DNA of 64,000 bases, taken from assembly GCA_021397835.1 (NCBI GenBank), contig JAJFZO010000094.1:3574501-3638500 (forward strand). Direction: 5' to 3'. Of this stretch, positions 22,318 to 37,100 are shown piece by piece. The notes under the pieces were generated by a model that was not told the origin of the DNA, did no database searches, and worked only from the letters and a program-made list of their open reading frames with translations. Positions within the stretch are counted from its first letter, which is position 1. Each line of letters begins with the position of its first letter. A program made the position numbers and the translations under genes. This stretch comes from Moringa oleifera (taxonomy: Eukaryota; Streptophyta; Magnoliopsida; Brassicales; Moringaceae).

Positions 22318-25300
22318 TCGGAATTAACAAGCTGTATGAACATTGAATAATGTTGTTCATGTGAAGTTGTTGAGCAATTGAGGTATTGAAAAATCTGCAA
22401 ATAGCTCATCTATTAGTCTTTTGATCTGAGTATGTACAAAACTAACCTCCAGTGTGTGCTCGATCAGAAATGTCAATGCCATTTGACATTATTCACGCTG
22501 CCATTTAAGGAAAAATTTTGGGCATTTGAATTTTTTTTTTTATTCAATTTCAGTTTTATTTGCTCAGCTCCCTACTGAATGAGGTGTTACAGCTATTATT
22601 AATTTTTTAATTTCTTTTGGCTTTCTACTATGCGTCTTAGTTTGGCTAGTTTAGAAGTGCTTGGTAAAGGGGTGAAATGGATATTCATATGCCAGTTTGA
22701 TCACTAAGGATACTCACTTATAGACCTTCTCCCTGTCACCCCCAGCCCCAACAGTAACTGAGAATTTTTTAACTTTTGTTTTTCAGTTAAGTTGTGCTTT
22801 TAACTTTGAGTTACAGCTCTTCTACTTTCTGATAGTTGATTTGCATTTGCGTTCTGATACTTGATTCAGCTAGTTTTGATTTATGGACTTCATTAGTCTA
22901 ATGTATGTACTCACACATTTCGAGTCCATTATTTTCTTTTGTTTGATTGAATTCTTTCTTTGTAGATTATATTGCGGTTGCCAGATGATGCAGAAGTGAG
23001 CAATGAACTTTGGGATCAGGTTGTAGAATGTATGAAGCTGCGAGTGGGTGATAAGGTTCCTGTAATTCGTACTTTTGCAGTTAGAGCTCTTTCACGTTTT
23101 GTAAATGATTCTGAGAATAGTGATGTTCTCGACTTGCTACTTGAGGTGCTTCCACTGGAACAAACTGCTGTAAGTTTCTTAACCAGCTAAAAGTAATACC
23201 TTTCTTTCCAGTTTGGCTTTAGATGGAAATTTAATCTCCCTGTAATATTTGTTCTGATTATGAAGCTGCAGAAATCTTGTGATTTCTATAAGCATGCCTT
23301 TTAGCAGCCACTCATGACCAGCATATATTATACGACTAGAATATGACTCGAGTAGTCTTTCCCTTTTCTTTTTTCTGTCTTCTTTAACTAGTTTAGTATT
23401 GCTTGCTTAGTTCTAAGCTCCTTGAAGTGTCTTGGAAAGTTTCTGTTCTGTAAGGCTCTTGCCTTATTGACCTTTGTTGTGTTTAGATTAAAACATGGTG
23501 TTTGCATTTATTTCTTTAATTAATGTGCATGGACTTCTACTAATTTCTATGGAGTTTCTATGTCTTATGCTCTGTTCTTACTGAAATGCAGCCACACTGC
23601 ATCTAGAAATTATGCTTCTCGCTGATTCATATCAACTATTTTGCTGAGCATATTGACTTTTCATTGGGTAAGGAGAATTTGGTCTTCATGGAGAAATTGG
23701 TTGAACTAATTGAAGCTCATATGCATTTGTGGTTGTGGGAGTGAAAATTATCTTAAATGGGATCAAAAGAGTAAATGCATTGGTGTCAGCATCAGGGCCA
23801 ATGCCTTATTTCTACTGGCATGTCCGAAATTTGCTTATTTGAGATGTCCATAAAACCATTTATGAAATGAAGTTGCAATATTCTTGAATGCTGATGAAAT
23901 ATCCTTTTCCTTTGTAATTCATCAGTTGCTGTTATTTTCAGATGAAGAAGGTGTTTTATACTGTAATTATTGAGATCTAACAACTTGAAATAATATGAAG
24001 TTTATTATACAAAATGTCATTTTTTCTTAACTAATCATTTCTGAGACCCTACTATACAGTAGCTAAATGTGGGACGTTTACAGGAAGTTCGCAAGACAAT
24101 TGTGCTATCTTTGCCTCCTTCAAAGGTGACTTCACAAGCAATTATTGATTGCATGTTGGATGTTAGCGAGTCAGTACGTAAAGGAGCTTACTGTGTTCTG
24201 GCTAATAAGTTTCCTCTTCAGAGCCTCAGGTAAATCCATATCTTAATTTCATTGTTACCAAATATCCTTTTATTGTATTAATATCTCGGACTATGTGAAC
24301 AAAATTTATAATTGACAATTGATTTACCACCTTGACATAACTTTTCCATGTTTCATCTTATTAGAATGCTAAAGTCTCTTAACAATGAAAAGGATTCATT
24401 TAGTTATATCTCATAATGGTGACTTAGAACTTAAGCAATGATCAACCTCCAAGATCAACCATTGCAACTTGGTCTCCTCTGTCTTTCATACTTAGTTTTT
24501 CCTTGCTTCTTTTGGGGGTCCATTAGAATAGCTTACTTCATCAATGTGTAAGATCAAGTGGTATTGTATAACTAAGTTAATTAAGCATTACCTGTTTTGA
24601 CATTTTTCTTAGAAGGTTTTTCATTTTTTTTTTATTAGCATCAAGCTTAGGACAATTATTCTTCAGAGAGGACTTGCTGATCGCTCTCCAACTGTTTCGA
24701 AGGAATGCCTGAATTTAATGAAAGACCAGTGGCTCTCTAAGTGTTGTAATGGAGATCCTATAGAACTTCTCAAGTATCTTGATGTTGAAACATATGAATC
24801 GGTTGGAGAATCAGTGATGGAGGCTCTATTATCTGCTGGCTTAGTAAAACTGCGTGATCATGAAAGTATCAGACAGTACATATTATCAGCCTGTGATGAA
24901 ACTGAAGGTTGGTGGTATTTCCCAGGATATTTGTCATCATATCATGTACCTTAGCAAACCTGACATGGTTCTATGGTGTTCAGCCAGCATTTAGCATGGC
25001 ATACAAGTTAAAGAATGGGGCCTGCACAGAAAGTACATTTCTTTAATGCGCTGTATGGATCAAATCCTTTACTTGGGTAAAATGGCAAAGTTGATGCTTT
25101 CTTCATGAGTTCTAACTGTCAGTTGCATCAACCGCATGATTATTAGATTCATCTAATTTTTTATAGCAAGCAAAACATTAAGTTTTGTTGAAGATCGGCA
25201 CACAGATTTAAGACCAGTAAGATACTCGAGAACTGCTGGACTTGCTGCAGTTGATAGTGTAGGTGGACATGGTTTATGCTGTTTATGACTGTTATAGATT

Positions 25301-28300
25301 TCAATTTTAGAAAATGGAAGGAGATCTAGGCTGTTGAGGGATGTTCTTTTGTTTTAAAATTGGAAAACAAATTAGAAAAGAAATAGTTTCAGTAGACTAA
25401 GAAGTCCCATTTATGTTTTCCAATAGATATATCTGCTTTGGGGATTATTCATTTTTTGCATTTGTTGTCTAATGTTTCATAGAATAATCATAACATGAAT
25501 TATCATGTGGAAACCATAACAATGAAAATCTTTGTATCTTTGTGGAACACTCACAAAATTAAAAGACCAGCCAAGAATGATGTGTGTTTAGATGTCTGGT
25601 TCTGGTAAATTTCTTGTTGTATCAATCTAATGCTCTAGTTTAACTGGTAAGTTCGTTGACTGATTTAACATGATGCTGTTCAGTGGCGACTGATGTACTT
25701 GAGTTAATATAAGCTCTATACATTTACCTGAAATATGGGTTAATCTGCTGTAGCTCTTTTTAATTGTTGTCCATAATAATGTCAGGGGACTCAACACATT
25801 GCACACCAAGCATCCAGCTAATGGAAGCGGAGGTTGCTCTTTATTGGAGAACTGTATGCAGACATTTACAGATCAAAGCACAAGTAAGTCCCTTAGCAGA
25901 ATCCCATGTCTAAGTCTCTGGTCCATTCTAAAGTTTCTGTTGTCTTTTGAATACCTTAGTTGTTGTAGGAAAGATGGAGGACGGCTTTAAAAAGAAAAAA
26001 GAAGAAATTTTTAAAAATTAAATTATGTCCATGTGTGAACTATGTTTATGTGTTGTTGATGTAGTCAATTGTCTAGCATAACATATCTCCTTTTAGAGAA
26101 ATATCTTTTCAACTTACCACTAAATTTTCCTGGAGATCAGTATCTGCTCATCAAGTAAATTTTTGTGCTCCAACAAATTTCAATCTTGTTTTAGGAATAT
26201 GATATTCTGAAATAGATTTCTCGGCTCCAAATTTTATTTTATTTTTTGAGCAGAGATTTCTCGGCTCCCATTATTAAGTAGCTGTGGAAGGAAGATGCTT
26301 GCTCTCATTTATGTCGCTGATCTGCCTTACTGAGAAACACTTTTTTCTTTTTGGCTCTTTTAGTCCCCAGATGTTCATTTTACAAAATATTTATCTCTCA
26401 TTTCATTGGTCTACTGGATTTCCGCTTGCTCACAAGGTCATGATCATTAAGACATCGATTGCAACTTCCAAAAGTAATCTGTTTTTGGCTTGAATGGACT
26501 TTTATGCTTAATTTAGAGATCCAAAATTGTGCTTGTGAAAAACTATGGATTTATGGAAACACACAGCAAAAGATGCAATGAGGCATGCCTGGAAAATGAA
26601 GGCCAATGATATGTGAAACTGCTCTTGAATGTTTCTAGAATCTTACATTAATTGTTTAACCTCTCATGTTTGAGTGATTTAAGTTACGTATGAAATGACA
26701 AATGTCTGGGCAGGAAAAAGGTTCTGAGGCAGCAGCCACAATGGGTACTGAAGCTGCAGTATATGCAGCTGAAGCATCAGATAACAATGACCTATTAGAT
26801 TGTATTCTTCCTGCAACTGTTTCTGACTATGTTGATTTGGTCAGTGCTCATATAAATGCTGGTGGGTTGAGTGGATTTTTTTTCTTCTGCAAAATACCAT
26901 GATTTGTTTTTTCAACTATAAATTTCTAAGTTACCTGGTACTTTCAGGAGCAAATTACCGCTTTGCATCCAGGCAGCTACTGTTGCTTGGTACACAGCTT
27001 GATTTCTCTGATGCTACAATAAGGAAGGCTGCTAGCTCATTTGTGCAAAACCTACTGCACAGGCCCCTTGAGCATGAAGTGGATGAAGATGGAAACAAGA
27101 TTGTCATAGGAGATGGCATAAATCTTGGTGGTGACAAGGATTGGGCTGATGCAGTATCTATATTGGCAAGGAAAGTCCATGCTGCTACCGGTGAATTTGA
27201 AGAAGTTGTTCTTGGGGTTGTAGAAGAGCTGGCAAGGCCTTGTAGGGAGAGGGTTGCAGACTTCATCCAGTGGATGCATAGCCTTGCTGTAACTGGTCTT
27301 CTTCTAGAAAATGCTAAATCATTCCATTGGATCCAAGGGAAGGCTATTGAACCTGCAGAAATTTTGCATGCTTTACTGCTTCCTGGGGTATGAATTTATC
27401 ACTTGTCACTCTTCCATTTTACTTATATGCCCTTATTCCTTTCTAACTCTTATGGACCTATATTAATTATCAATTCCAGTTATGAGCATAGCTGTAGTTT
27501 CTTGTTCCTTTAACCTCCTTGTGACATTGTTTCAGTGTCTGCTTCTGGTAATGCATTAACATATGCATGTTAATGAAGACGAGAATATGTAAAATAGCAA
27601 ATAAAGATCCTGGAGTCCATTATTTATACTTTTCATTCTCAGTTGTTTAACCCATCCTATACTTGTACCCTTCGCTAGCTTGTGTGTAATTCAAGAACTT
27701 TATTCATTTTGAATTGTCCACCTAATAACTCAAAACTCTTTGTTTAACTGCTGGTATTGACTTGATATGCAGGCAAAACATATTCACTTGGACGTGCAGA
27801 GGGTAGCTATCAGGTGCCTTGGACTTTTTGGTTTATTAGAGAGCAAGCCTAGTGAGGAAGTGGTAAAGCAGTTGAGGCTCTCTTTTGTTAAAGGTCCCCC
27901 TCAGATTAGTGTAATGGCTTGCAAGGCACTAATTGATCTCGGAATGTGGCATGGTCCTCAGGAAGTTGACAAGGCCTTGGGACAGGATCTATCATCACAA
28001 CTTCAAAATGATGACATGGCTTTTACTCCTGTGAATTTCTCTGAAGCAGATGGAGATTTAAATATTAAATTGCTTGATCTCTTATTTTCTGGACTGGAGG
28101 CTAGCAATTGGAGCAAATCTATGGAAGGTGATGAAAATGAGTCAGTTCAAGCTTTTCTTGGAGAGGGTTTCGCTAAATTTGTTCTTCTAAGTGAGAAGTA
28201 CCCCAGCATTCCAGCTTCTTTTCACCCTCTGCTGTTGGCAAAGCTGATTACCCTTTATTTTAGTGACAAATCAAAAGACCTTCGGAGGTGAATGGATTTG

Positions 28301-31194
28301 TGTTTTCCTTTTTTAAATTGCCTATTTGTTTCCTGAATACCCATGTGAACTTGGTTCTTGCATTCAATGCTTGAGCAGGTTGAGACAGTGCTTGTCTGTT
28401 TTCTTTGAGCACTATGCTTCCCTCTCTGCAAATAATAAGGTAAGACAAATTTCTTGACCTGGCATGTTCTTATAAGTACACATATACTTGTATAAACACA
28501 GAACACACCTCTCTCTCTCTCTCTCTCTCTCTGCCCCCTTTGAGTAAGTAGCGTATGTCGCTGTGTCTGTCTGAGAGAGAGAGAGAGATACCTTATATTT
28601 GTTGGTTCTTTTCTCTGCTCTGGTATGAAAGCCTTAGTCTTGCAATGCAGGAGTGTTTGTCCAAGGCTTTCATTCCTGTCATGCGTTCCATGTGGCCAGG
28701 CATCCATGGGAATGCAGGAGGTTCCCCGTTTGTGGTGTCCAATATGCGTAAGCGTGCGGTCCAAGCATCCAAGTTTATGCTGCAGATGATGCAGGCTCCC
28801 TTGTACTCAAAAGAGGGTAACATGGAGGATGGCAGCAAGGATCACCCAGAATCTTCACTGGAGAGTGGTGAGGAGGGGCTTGCAATACGCATAGCAATTG
28901 AGGTAATTGCCTTGAGTGGCTACTGAAAGTTGAATATTTATACACATGCTTATGATTTTATTCACAGCCTCAGAAGCTGAAGTTCTTCTATCTTGGTTAT
29001 CAGCATTTGTTTTTTCGTCCACTTGTTTAGTAATTAGTCATAGAAATAACATGATAAGTTATATTCCTATAAAGCAGTTGCTGTTACCGGACCTCTTTTG
29101 TTTTGCAGCCAAAATTGTCAAAGCCCCAGTATTGTGATTCTACTGAATCAGATATTTAAATGGTGATAAATGAAGTGTCAGTATTTAGATTTAGGGTATT
29201 GCATTGCTGTACCGCAACAATGCCTTATTTTCTGTATTAATACCCGGATCAACTCTTTTACCATGCCATGTTATAATTTCCGAACTCCAATTTTACTGCT
29301 AATCAGATGTGAAACCCAGTGAGCAAGAGGGGGTTATGCTGTTCTAAGTCTATTTTATTATTGTTTAGATAAGGTGACCTGTCTGCATTGTGTCTACAGT
29401 ATAAGATTTGGGCAGGGACAGACCTGCTTTATGTTGACTTATCTCTGGAATATTCGTGATAATATATGTTTTTATGTCTCAACCTTTTAGGGTTTTAATG
29501 AAGGTAATATATATTCCTTGAATCTTAATTTGGTTTCAAGTACTGTATTGATTTTATTATTGCTGAAATTGTTATATCCTTTCTCTGGATGGAATAGTGA
29601 TGCCTATTAGTCTGTCTGGGCATAATAGTTATGATCTATATGCTGATATGAGGATCTGCTGGATACTACTTATGATTATATATATTTCTAGGCTAATGTG
29701 TACTAACTTTTTTCTTTCTTATTCCTTTTGAAGGTGTTGTGTTTCCAGGCGAAGAAGACACCTGCTGAGAGGACATATATCTCAGCATTATGTAGAATAC
29801 TTGTTTTGCTCCGTTTCCAGTCATCAGAACAGGAAGCACTAAAACTAATGAGGAGGCTTTTGAGTTGTGTAACTGAACTTGTATCAACTGAGAAAGATCT
29901 TGTAAAGGAGTTAAAGCGGATGGCTGAATGTCTCAAGGGAGCAGATTCCCACCTTGATCATGCACTTCTGCAAGATAAAGCCAATTCTATTTTCGGTAAA
30001 TTCCTTTGCTTAAGAAATTGACAATCATTTGATTACATTGGGCCAGAAAATGGTAATAGCAATCTGAGATTGAGAAAACTATTTCCAAATTTTTTAATAG
30101 AACATAGTAACAATAAGTTTGAAGTAGGCGAATAGCTTCTTGGAAAACAATCATTTGAATTTGTCCAAAGTTAAGGAGAAAGTACTTTTGGGAATAAGTG
30201 ATTTTTGTATGGTACTTGTTTCATACATGCATGAGAGCACTTGCTCATCATCATGTATCATTTGCATAGTAAGTGGAAAACAGAGAAACATGAATGGTTG
30301 AGCCATTTCTTTTTTTAAAAAAAAAAAAAGAGAAAGAAAGAAAAGAACCATGTGGAACATCTGTGACATTAGAGTCTGTGGTCTGTGTCTATTGGCTTAA
30401 GGGGTTAAGTCATTGGCATTTTAGTTGAAATAGCCAAAATACCATTATATAGTTATTGCCTTTTTCTGAAAATTTCATTTCCATTTAAAAAGTTTCGGAT
30501 AAGAGAAGCTTTATATCAGTTCTATTTGTAATAACATCATAAGCATTTTATTTTACATATTAGAAAGAGTGATGGCATAACACGTTATATTAACAGCTAT
30601 GAGTATAGGTGATATGTGTTACAAACTAGTCTTCTGGGTATTAAGTGGAAATGACTAAAACCGCTAGGAACATATTTAAAATTCATTTCATAAATTACTT
30701 CTGCATTACTTGATGAATACCAAGTTCATTGAAAGTATGAAACGGTAATGTAGGTTTGGTGGATAACACATAGCGGAGCATCATTAATACTATTGGTTTT
30801 CAGTATTTTCTGTTTTTTTTTTATTAACATTTTTAGTTATTCATTTCATTCTACAGGAAGGTTAGGCGTAGACTTCAACCTGGATGTTAATGGTCCTTTA
30901 GCAGTGCCACAAACGCCAGTCCCATGCTCAACCAGACCAACTCGTTCAAAAAGACGCATGAGGCACCAAGAGGCATCTTCTGATGAAGAAAACTCACCTG
31001 CTGCTGCTGAATCTGCAGTTCCTGCTATTCCTGGTTCTGCAAGCGCCCATTCACAGAGGGCAAGCAAGATTGCAGCACTGACTAGAATGACTGTAAGTAG
31101 AGCCATCAGGATTGATGAAGACGATACAGAAAAGGAAGAGAGCTCAGAGGTGACATCTGAGGACACTGATGATTCTGATCTGCCCTCTGAGTGA
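21666..31194 (+). CDS. CAPG: Condensin I subunit CAP-G (condensin complex subunit 3)
   Basis: HEAT-repeat subunit of condensin I, which loads on DNA with the SMC2/SMC4 ATPase and compacts mitotic chromosomes. Twelve exons: 21666-22037, 22966-23169, 24084-24229, 24639-24907, 25786-25883, 26714-26861, 26948-27387, 27773-28287, 28379-28439, 28651-28902, 29734-29995, 30857-31194. They total 3105 nt, that is 1034 residues plus TGA, close to the family length in plants. N-terminal HEAT region: VRFVSAFAS, VRTLS-type repeats such as VIRTFAVRALSRFVND, and SVRKGAYCVLANKF. The Cnd3-type C-terminal region starts near residue 560 (KHIHLDVQRVAIRCLGLFGL). The last exon is acidic and Ser-rich, with a basic cluster TRSKRRMRHQE (possible nuclear signal) and TP sites that could be CDK targets. 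An upstream in-frame TTG at 21648 is rejected in favour of the ATG. Likely the counterpart of At5g37630. Confidence 0.95.
22286..22319. repeat. (AT)n followed by T-run in CAP-G intron 1
   Basis: About twelve AT units followed by a T homopolymer, inside the first intron of CAP-G. Confidence 0.9.
28509..28588. repeat. (CT)12 and (GA)8 microsatellites in CAP-G intron 9
   Basis: A CT run at 28509-28532 and a GA run at 28573-28588 lie 40 bp apart in the intron before exon 10. They are complementary and could pair as a hairpin in the transcript, a short distance before the 3' splice site at 28650. Confidence 0.85.
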
Positions 31195-34100
31195 TCAAGG
31201 TATGCAATATTGATCATGATTTTTTGTCCACAACAATCTCTTGTAGTATATTGTAGGTCACATAATTAAGCTGCATAGTTGTAGAGATGTTTTATTGGTA
31301 GTTTTGTGATTTGAAGTGGGTTTTATGAAGGTTGGACCAGTAACTACTATAGATCATAGGAGCCCTGGACTTTGTGGTTATTTGGTATCTTTTCTTTGAG
31401 GGCTGATGATGTAATGAGGTTGGAAATGTAACATTCTGTTGTAATGTTTGACTTGTAGTTCTTATTGGTATTCCTTCCATGATCTTGTTAAGTTGGAAGA
31501 TCTTGAGCTGATGCTAAATTTATGTGTTGGATTTGCAGTACGAGGGATTTTTAATTAAGCCATCAGAGAGCCTTGTTTATATGGTAAAGAAGCACATTTC
31601 TACAAGCTTTTAATGACTGTTCGGTCTGATTCTATTTAACACCATGAGGGCCATCAAAGGTTGTCTTCACCTTGTTGACTGAGCTCTTTCATATTGGTAC
31701 CTTGCAGCAATGAATTACAAAAATGATCCGTGATACTGCTGCTGCTCTGTTTCTGTATGATAATTTGATACAGCAGTTGGTATAGTAGGACAGGGTCCCA
31801 TCTTCCCTGTTATAGGGATGACTGCAATGTGAAATCGCTAGATTTGTGTTTGAAATAGAGAACTGGAGATTGCCCTTTCGTGATTGATTTGATTAAGATA
31901 CTAATAATGTATTGACAAAAAGAAAATCTGGTTAAGTCTTGAGATCTTTTTTTTTTTGTACTTAAATGTCTTTCGATTTGGTATGATTAGGTGAAGCTGT
32001 GCAAATGATTGAAACGAATTTCAACTGAATTTGCTCACAATATGAAATATTTGGATGCCTGTAGGACCCAATTTCATGTCTTCCTCTGGGCCATATCAGG
32101 ATATGGAAATCATAACCACTAAGATGTTGATTTTTTTTTCTTGTTCTAGTTTTTTTTTTTTTTTTGTGTGTGAGAAAAATAGCATTGCATTTTATGCAGT
32201 GGACTTTCTGGTTTACTATCAAAGCCCAAAAGAAACTGAAACAAGTGGAGCTAAGCAGAGCCCACCTTATCTTTACAAAGATTATTTTGATTTTAAATTC
32301 TGGAAATGTCCAAAAATCTTTTCATATAACAGTGAACCCTAGTTTTGCTGTAAAGAATAGTTTGAATGGCCTAAACCCACAAATAGATTACATTTAAATT
32401 AATCAGAATTTTTTTTATTTTATCGTGCATGCGTTTTCAAAAATATCTTATATAGAGTATTTTCATTTTAAATATAATTAAAAATTTTATCTAAAAAACT
32501 AATTTTCTTTTTTTCCAAGACAAGCCGACACAAAGCAAAAGCTTTTTTATTTTTGATCTGATGAATGAAGCCAACGGCTCTTGGGCACACTGAAACATTA
32601 TAACGGAGCAGTCTTCTTCATAGTTTGATATTTGAAAGCAGGTGACCTGACGCGCACGCCAAACGAAGACTTACAGCGTACACTGTCTTTGGATCCCAAA
32701 CTCTAGGCTGCAAATTTCTGTGTGGAGACCACTCCATTAATGTCCTTCTCGTTCCCTCCTTTACACATTCATCAAGTTGTGGAAGAGAAAATTTGGGTGG
32801 CCATTATTGTTTTTTCAAGAATTAAAGCTGTTACGAAAAAGACTCACCTTTTCCTTCACGTTCTATCAAACACAAACCAATGCCCATAAACACCCAAGAA
32901 AACAAAGCCTCGGATCTTCTCCTTTTCCCATTTCCCTGTTACTTTCAGCATCTATCTCTTATCCCTTTCCTCTCACAAAACTTCCACAAGATGCCGTTCT
33001 TTAACCAGGCACCTAATGATATCATTGTTTATGCCGCACAAATTACCATGAAAATACTTAAAACTAACACGGCTCTACTTTTCTTCCAAACTTACGTCAA
33101 TGATAACGTAAATTGCAAGCCATGCATGCATAAGATCACCCAGATATTGTCCTGTTCTTCAATTTTCTAAGTACTTAGAGATTATATTAATTTAAATGTT
33201 AATTTTTTATAATCAAAAGCTGGCCGACATATCACCGACCCATCGTGAATCACGAGCCCTTCTTATTAAATTTCGCTACGTGATTTTATTACTATTACTA
33301 TTTGTTATTATCATATCAAGACTGAGATCCTGGCAAGTGGAAACGGCTGAGAAGGGAGCCTGATATTTAATGATTTTGGTTGCTCTCCATGCATTATAGA
33401 GTCAACAAAATTGTGCACATCAGATTAAACAAAAGCATTTTTTTTTTACATTATTTATGAATTATTGCTATTAAATTTCATGATCAGAGGTGGTTGATTA
33501 GTGTACAGTGCAGTCCGAGTAGGGATGATTCCAGCCACTTCAACTCCGTGTAGAACCCAAAAAAAAAAAAAAAATCACCAAACCCTATGTTTTTCATTTA
33601 TTTATGCTTTCCGATGTTATAATTCAATTACAGTTTATTTAATTCAACCGGTTCTAATTTGCTAATGGTTAACATTGTTCCTTCATATGATTTCTTTTTT
33701 ATATATACATTTATGATAACTTAAGTCAAGTATTACCTTTTTTATTATTATTTTTACAATATTAGTTGGCATCATTTTATGTGACATGATTATTTTTTTC
33801 ATCAACATGAATTTGTCAAGGGATTATGTCAAGTTATTTCACAAAGTCATTTAATCAAATTGATCAGCAATAATAACCAATTTATTTGTAATTAAATCTT
33901 CAAAGACTTACAAGTATGAAGATGTTAAGATTTGAACTTTCCTCGAAATTCAAGAATCAAGAAAACAAAGAATAATTAATATGATTTATAACCAAAAAAA
34001 AGTGTTTTTTAGTCAGTCAAGGAAGAATCATGACTCTGCCATATTTTGGTCATTATTCCTCTGAAGTTAATCACATTAATTTGGATTTTAGCCTTTTACA

Positions 34101-37100
34101 TAGTATAATCTTTTAAATTTCTAGAAAGTTAGGTTTCTCAATATAAGTAAGCCACAGAAAATAAGAAAAAGGACAATGGGATTAGACCTTCCAACAGTCC
34201 AAGTAATTATGAGATGTTGAACATTTGTCCAGGCAAAGTTAGCCTCATCAATTGATCTTTAATAATTATGTCTACTGTCAATATTTTTATTAAATAGCAA
34301 TTAATTAGATGCTTTCTGATCTTCTGGATCCATTTTTTTATTTAATTTGTATGATTTTTTTAAAAATAAAAATATACATTTATAATTTGAATATTAATGT
34401 AAAAATAAATAATATGCATTTTATCAAATTGGGTATTATATTTACTTTTTAAGGAATCAGAACAAATTGGAAGAGGATTCTGAAGCAGAGATTTTGTCAA
34501 AGTAAAGCCATGTGCAACACAGTAAATGCATGTGGTTGATTATGATATTAATCCTTGAATAATTCTGAATTAGGGAATAGGGCCCTTCTTATTTACTGAA
34601 ATGGAAAACATAATCATGAAGCATGCATGCCCTGCCATGGCATTGACCACATATGATCTTTTTTATCTATTGCTCATTCTTTTATTAATCAAATTCATTA
34701 ATCTCCATTTTTAATCACAATTATTTTCTTCATGCATAGGCACTCAAATAATGAAATTAATTATGTAATTTTCTCTAAAATTGGATCCCTATTTTCTTTT
34801 TTTTTTTTTTGAATTTTCATATCAAGATTTTAATGTTTGTTGAATATGGGAGCACATGTACTCTTATTTCCCTGCTGGTGGACCATTAATTAATAATTGG
34901 ACCGCGTTATATGATGTTCCAATCTATATTATTGGCGTAGACTCGTCAACTCCATGATATATTAATGATTCTGTACATAATATTTATTTATTTGTTTTAT
35001 GATTAACATTATGAAATCCCCTTTATATATACATATATATGTATAAACTTTCCTTCTAGATTTACTTAATTTAATAAAGCCAATTTTGTTGTTTAGCTCA
35101 CATGGGAACCGAGGTGCAAGAAAGAAAAGATAAATTCATATAATAAAAAGAATAAAAATAACAATAAACCTAACTATTTATTAAATTAATGATACTATAT
35201 ACTAAGATAACATGAAATTAATATGGTGATTTCAATAACAAAAGACGGTCAGATTTCGCTCATCAAACGAGAAATATGAGATAAATTGCTCATTTTATGT
35301 TCAATAATGTGTTTAACCAACTCAAGTGAACGATGAAAGGTAAATGTTCAAATCAAGAAAATCTAATATTAATAATTAAAAATTAAGAATGTATTTTGAT
35401 TTTAGGGTAAAGTATTAAAAATAATTTTGACATTCAAATTTTTAATTTTAATAAATTTAAATCTTGCAAAAACATTTAAATTAAAAAAATTTTATAATAA
35501 ATTTGGATTTCAAATTTTATATGAACATGAAGAAAATATTCAACGGGTCATTAGAAAATTAATGATTTTTTAAATATTAATTTTTTTAATTTTTTACTAT
35601 CAAAAATTAAAAAAATTATAAAAAATAACTTATAAATAAAAATTATTTAAATTTAATAAATAAATTTGAAATGAAGTGCCTAATTTATTTGAATTTAAAA
35701 ATATTTCAATAATAAAAATACTATTAATTTAAAAAAGTTATTTAAACTAAAATCCACATTAAATTAAATTAAAACATTAGACACATAATTAAAAAAAATT
35801 AAAATGATGTAATTTAAATTAATTTTTCAATATTTATTTTTAATTTTAATTAAAATACACTAAAGGTAACTCCCACCCCCCTGTCCCACTTCACCAAAAA
35901 TCGGACACCATCAACTACGTCATAAATTGAGAATTCAAAGCTCTACTTATAACCAGGCAGACAGCAAATTAAGTTGCGAGACCTTGCACAATATGGACAT
36001 CATTAATCATGACGAAGTCTCCATATATACATACAACTTGGTGCCACCTTTAGATTGTCAAATACGTGCAAATTGATGAGAGGCAAAGATTAGAAAACAA
36101 GACGAGCTCATCATCAACACTAAAAATAAACGCGGTTTATATGGGGTATGATTTACCTTACATGTCGGCAAAGGGCCTGCGTACATGCATGTTTACTGTT
36201 TTATTCAATTGTTTTGATTTTGCCTTCGGTTCAATGGAGCGATGCTGTCTACACGTTTTATCGATCATTCCGAGTCTTTTATGCTAAGTTGAAGAGAAGA
36301 GTATTTGTGTTTCGCTCAATGTTATAATATGGCCTTTTGACTTGGTAAACCCTAGGAAAATTAAGCCCTCTAATTATTAATTTTGGGCAATAAGTTGTTG
36401 AGAGAAGTGATGATAATTTTATTTTTATTTTTAAAAAGAAAAGTAAATGAGTAATGTTTGATTTTTATTTATTAATTTCCCATCACGAAATAAATGAATA
36501 CAAAAGTCTCACAAAATAAATTAATATAAACTTTTAATATTTATAGATGTTGTTCTTTTGAGGCCCGCAATTTAGGATAGCCCCTTACATACTTTTCTAT
36601 CAATTAATGTGACAGACGGAAGCTGCCGCCATTATAGAAAAGCTGAAGATTAGGTGTCATACTCATTGGCTTAATCTCTTAATATATTTTATTTTTATAT
36701 TATATATTATCGATTAATGATTATAATAACAACATAAAATTTCTATTAATTATGTGTTACCACAAAAAAATAGCCAGTAATTAATAAATATTATTTAAAC
36801 TTTTATATTTCACTCTATTTATAATTTTATATTGATTTCTTTGTTTTATTATAAAGTAGGATGAAAATAGGATAAACTCAACTGTGTAAAGAGTAGTCCT
36901 CCCCCAGCTATTATCCTCCTATTCATGGAAGAAAAAAAAATATTATAGTAAAGTCAAGGTTGGGGAACTTTCTAAAACTTTATAATTATTAAAAAAATAA
37001 ATAAATATTATGGCTAAAGCGTTTTACACGACTGGAAAGTGGGGCCAGTTGGCGGATGACGAGGAGGAGAATAATGGCGTGGGAGGGAGGCTTCAGATTC

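Noticed and set aside
28255..28764. 169-codon minus-strand frame in the CAP-G exon 8-10 region
   Set aside because: Spans CT/GA microsatellites and antisense exon sequence; gives Arg-Glu repeats without a motif.
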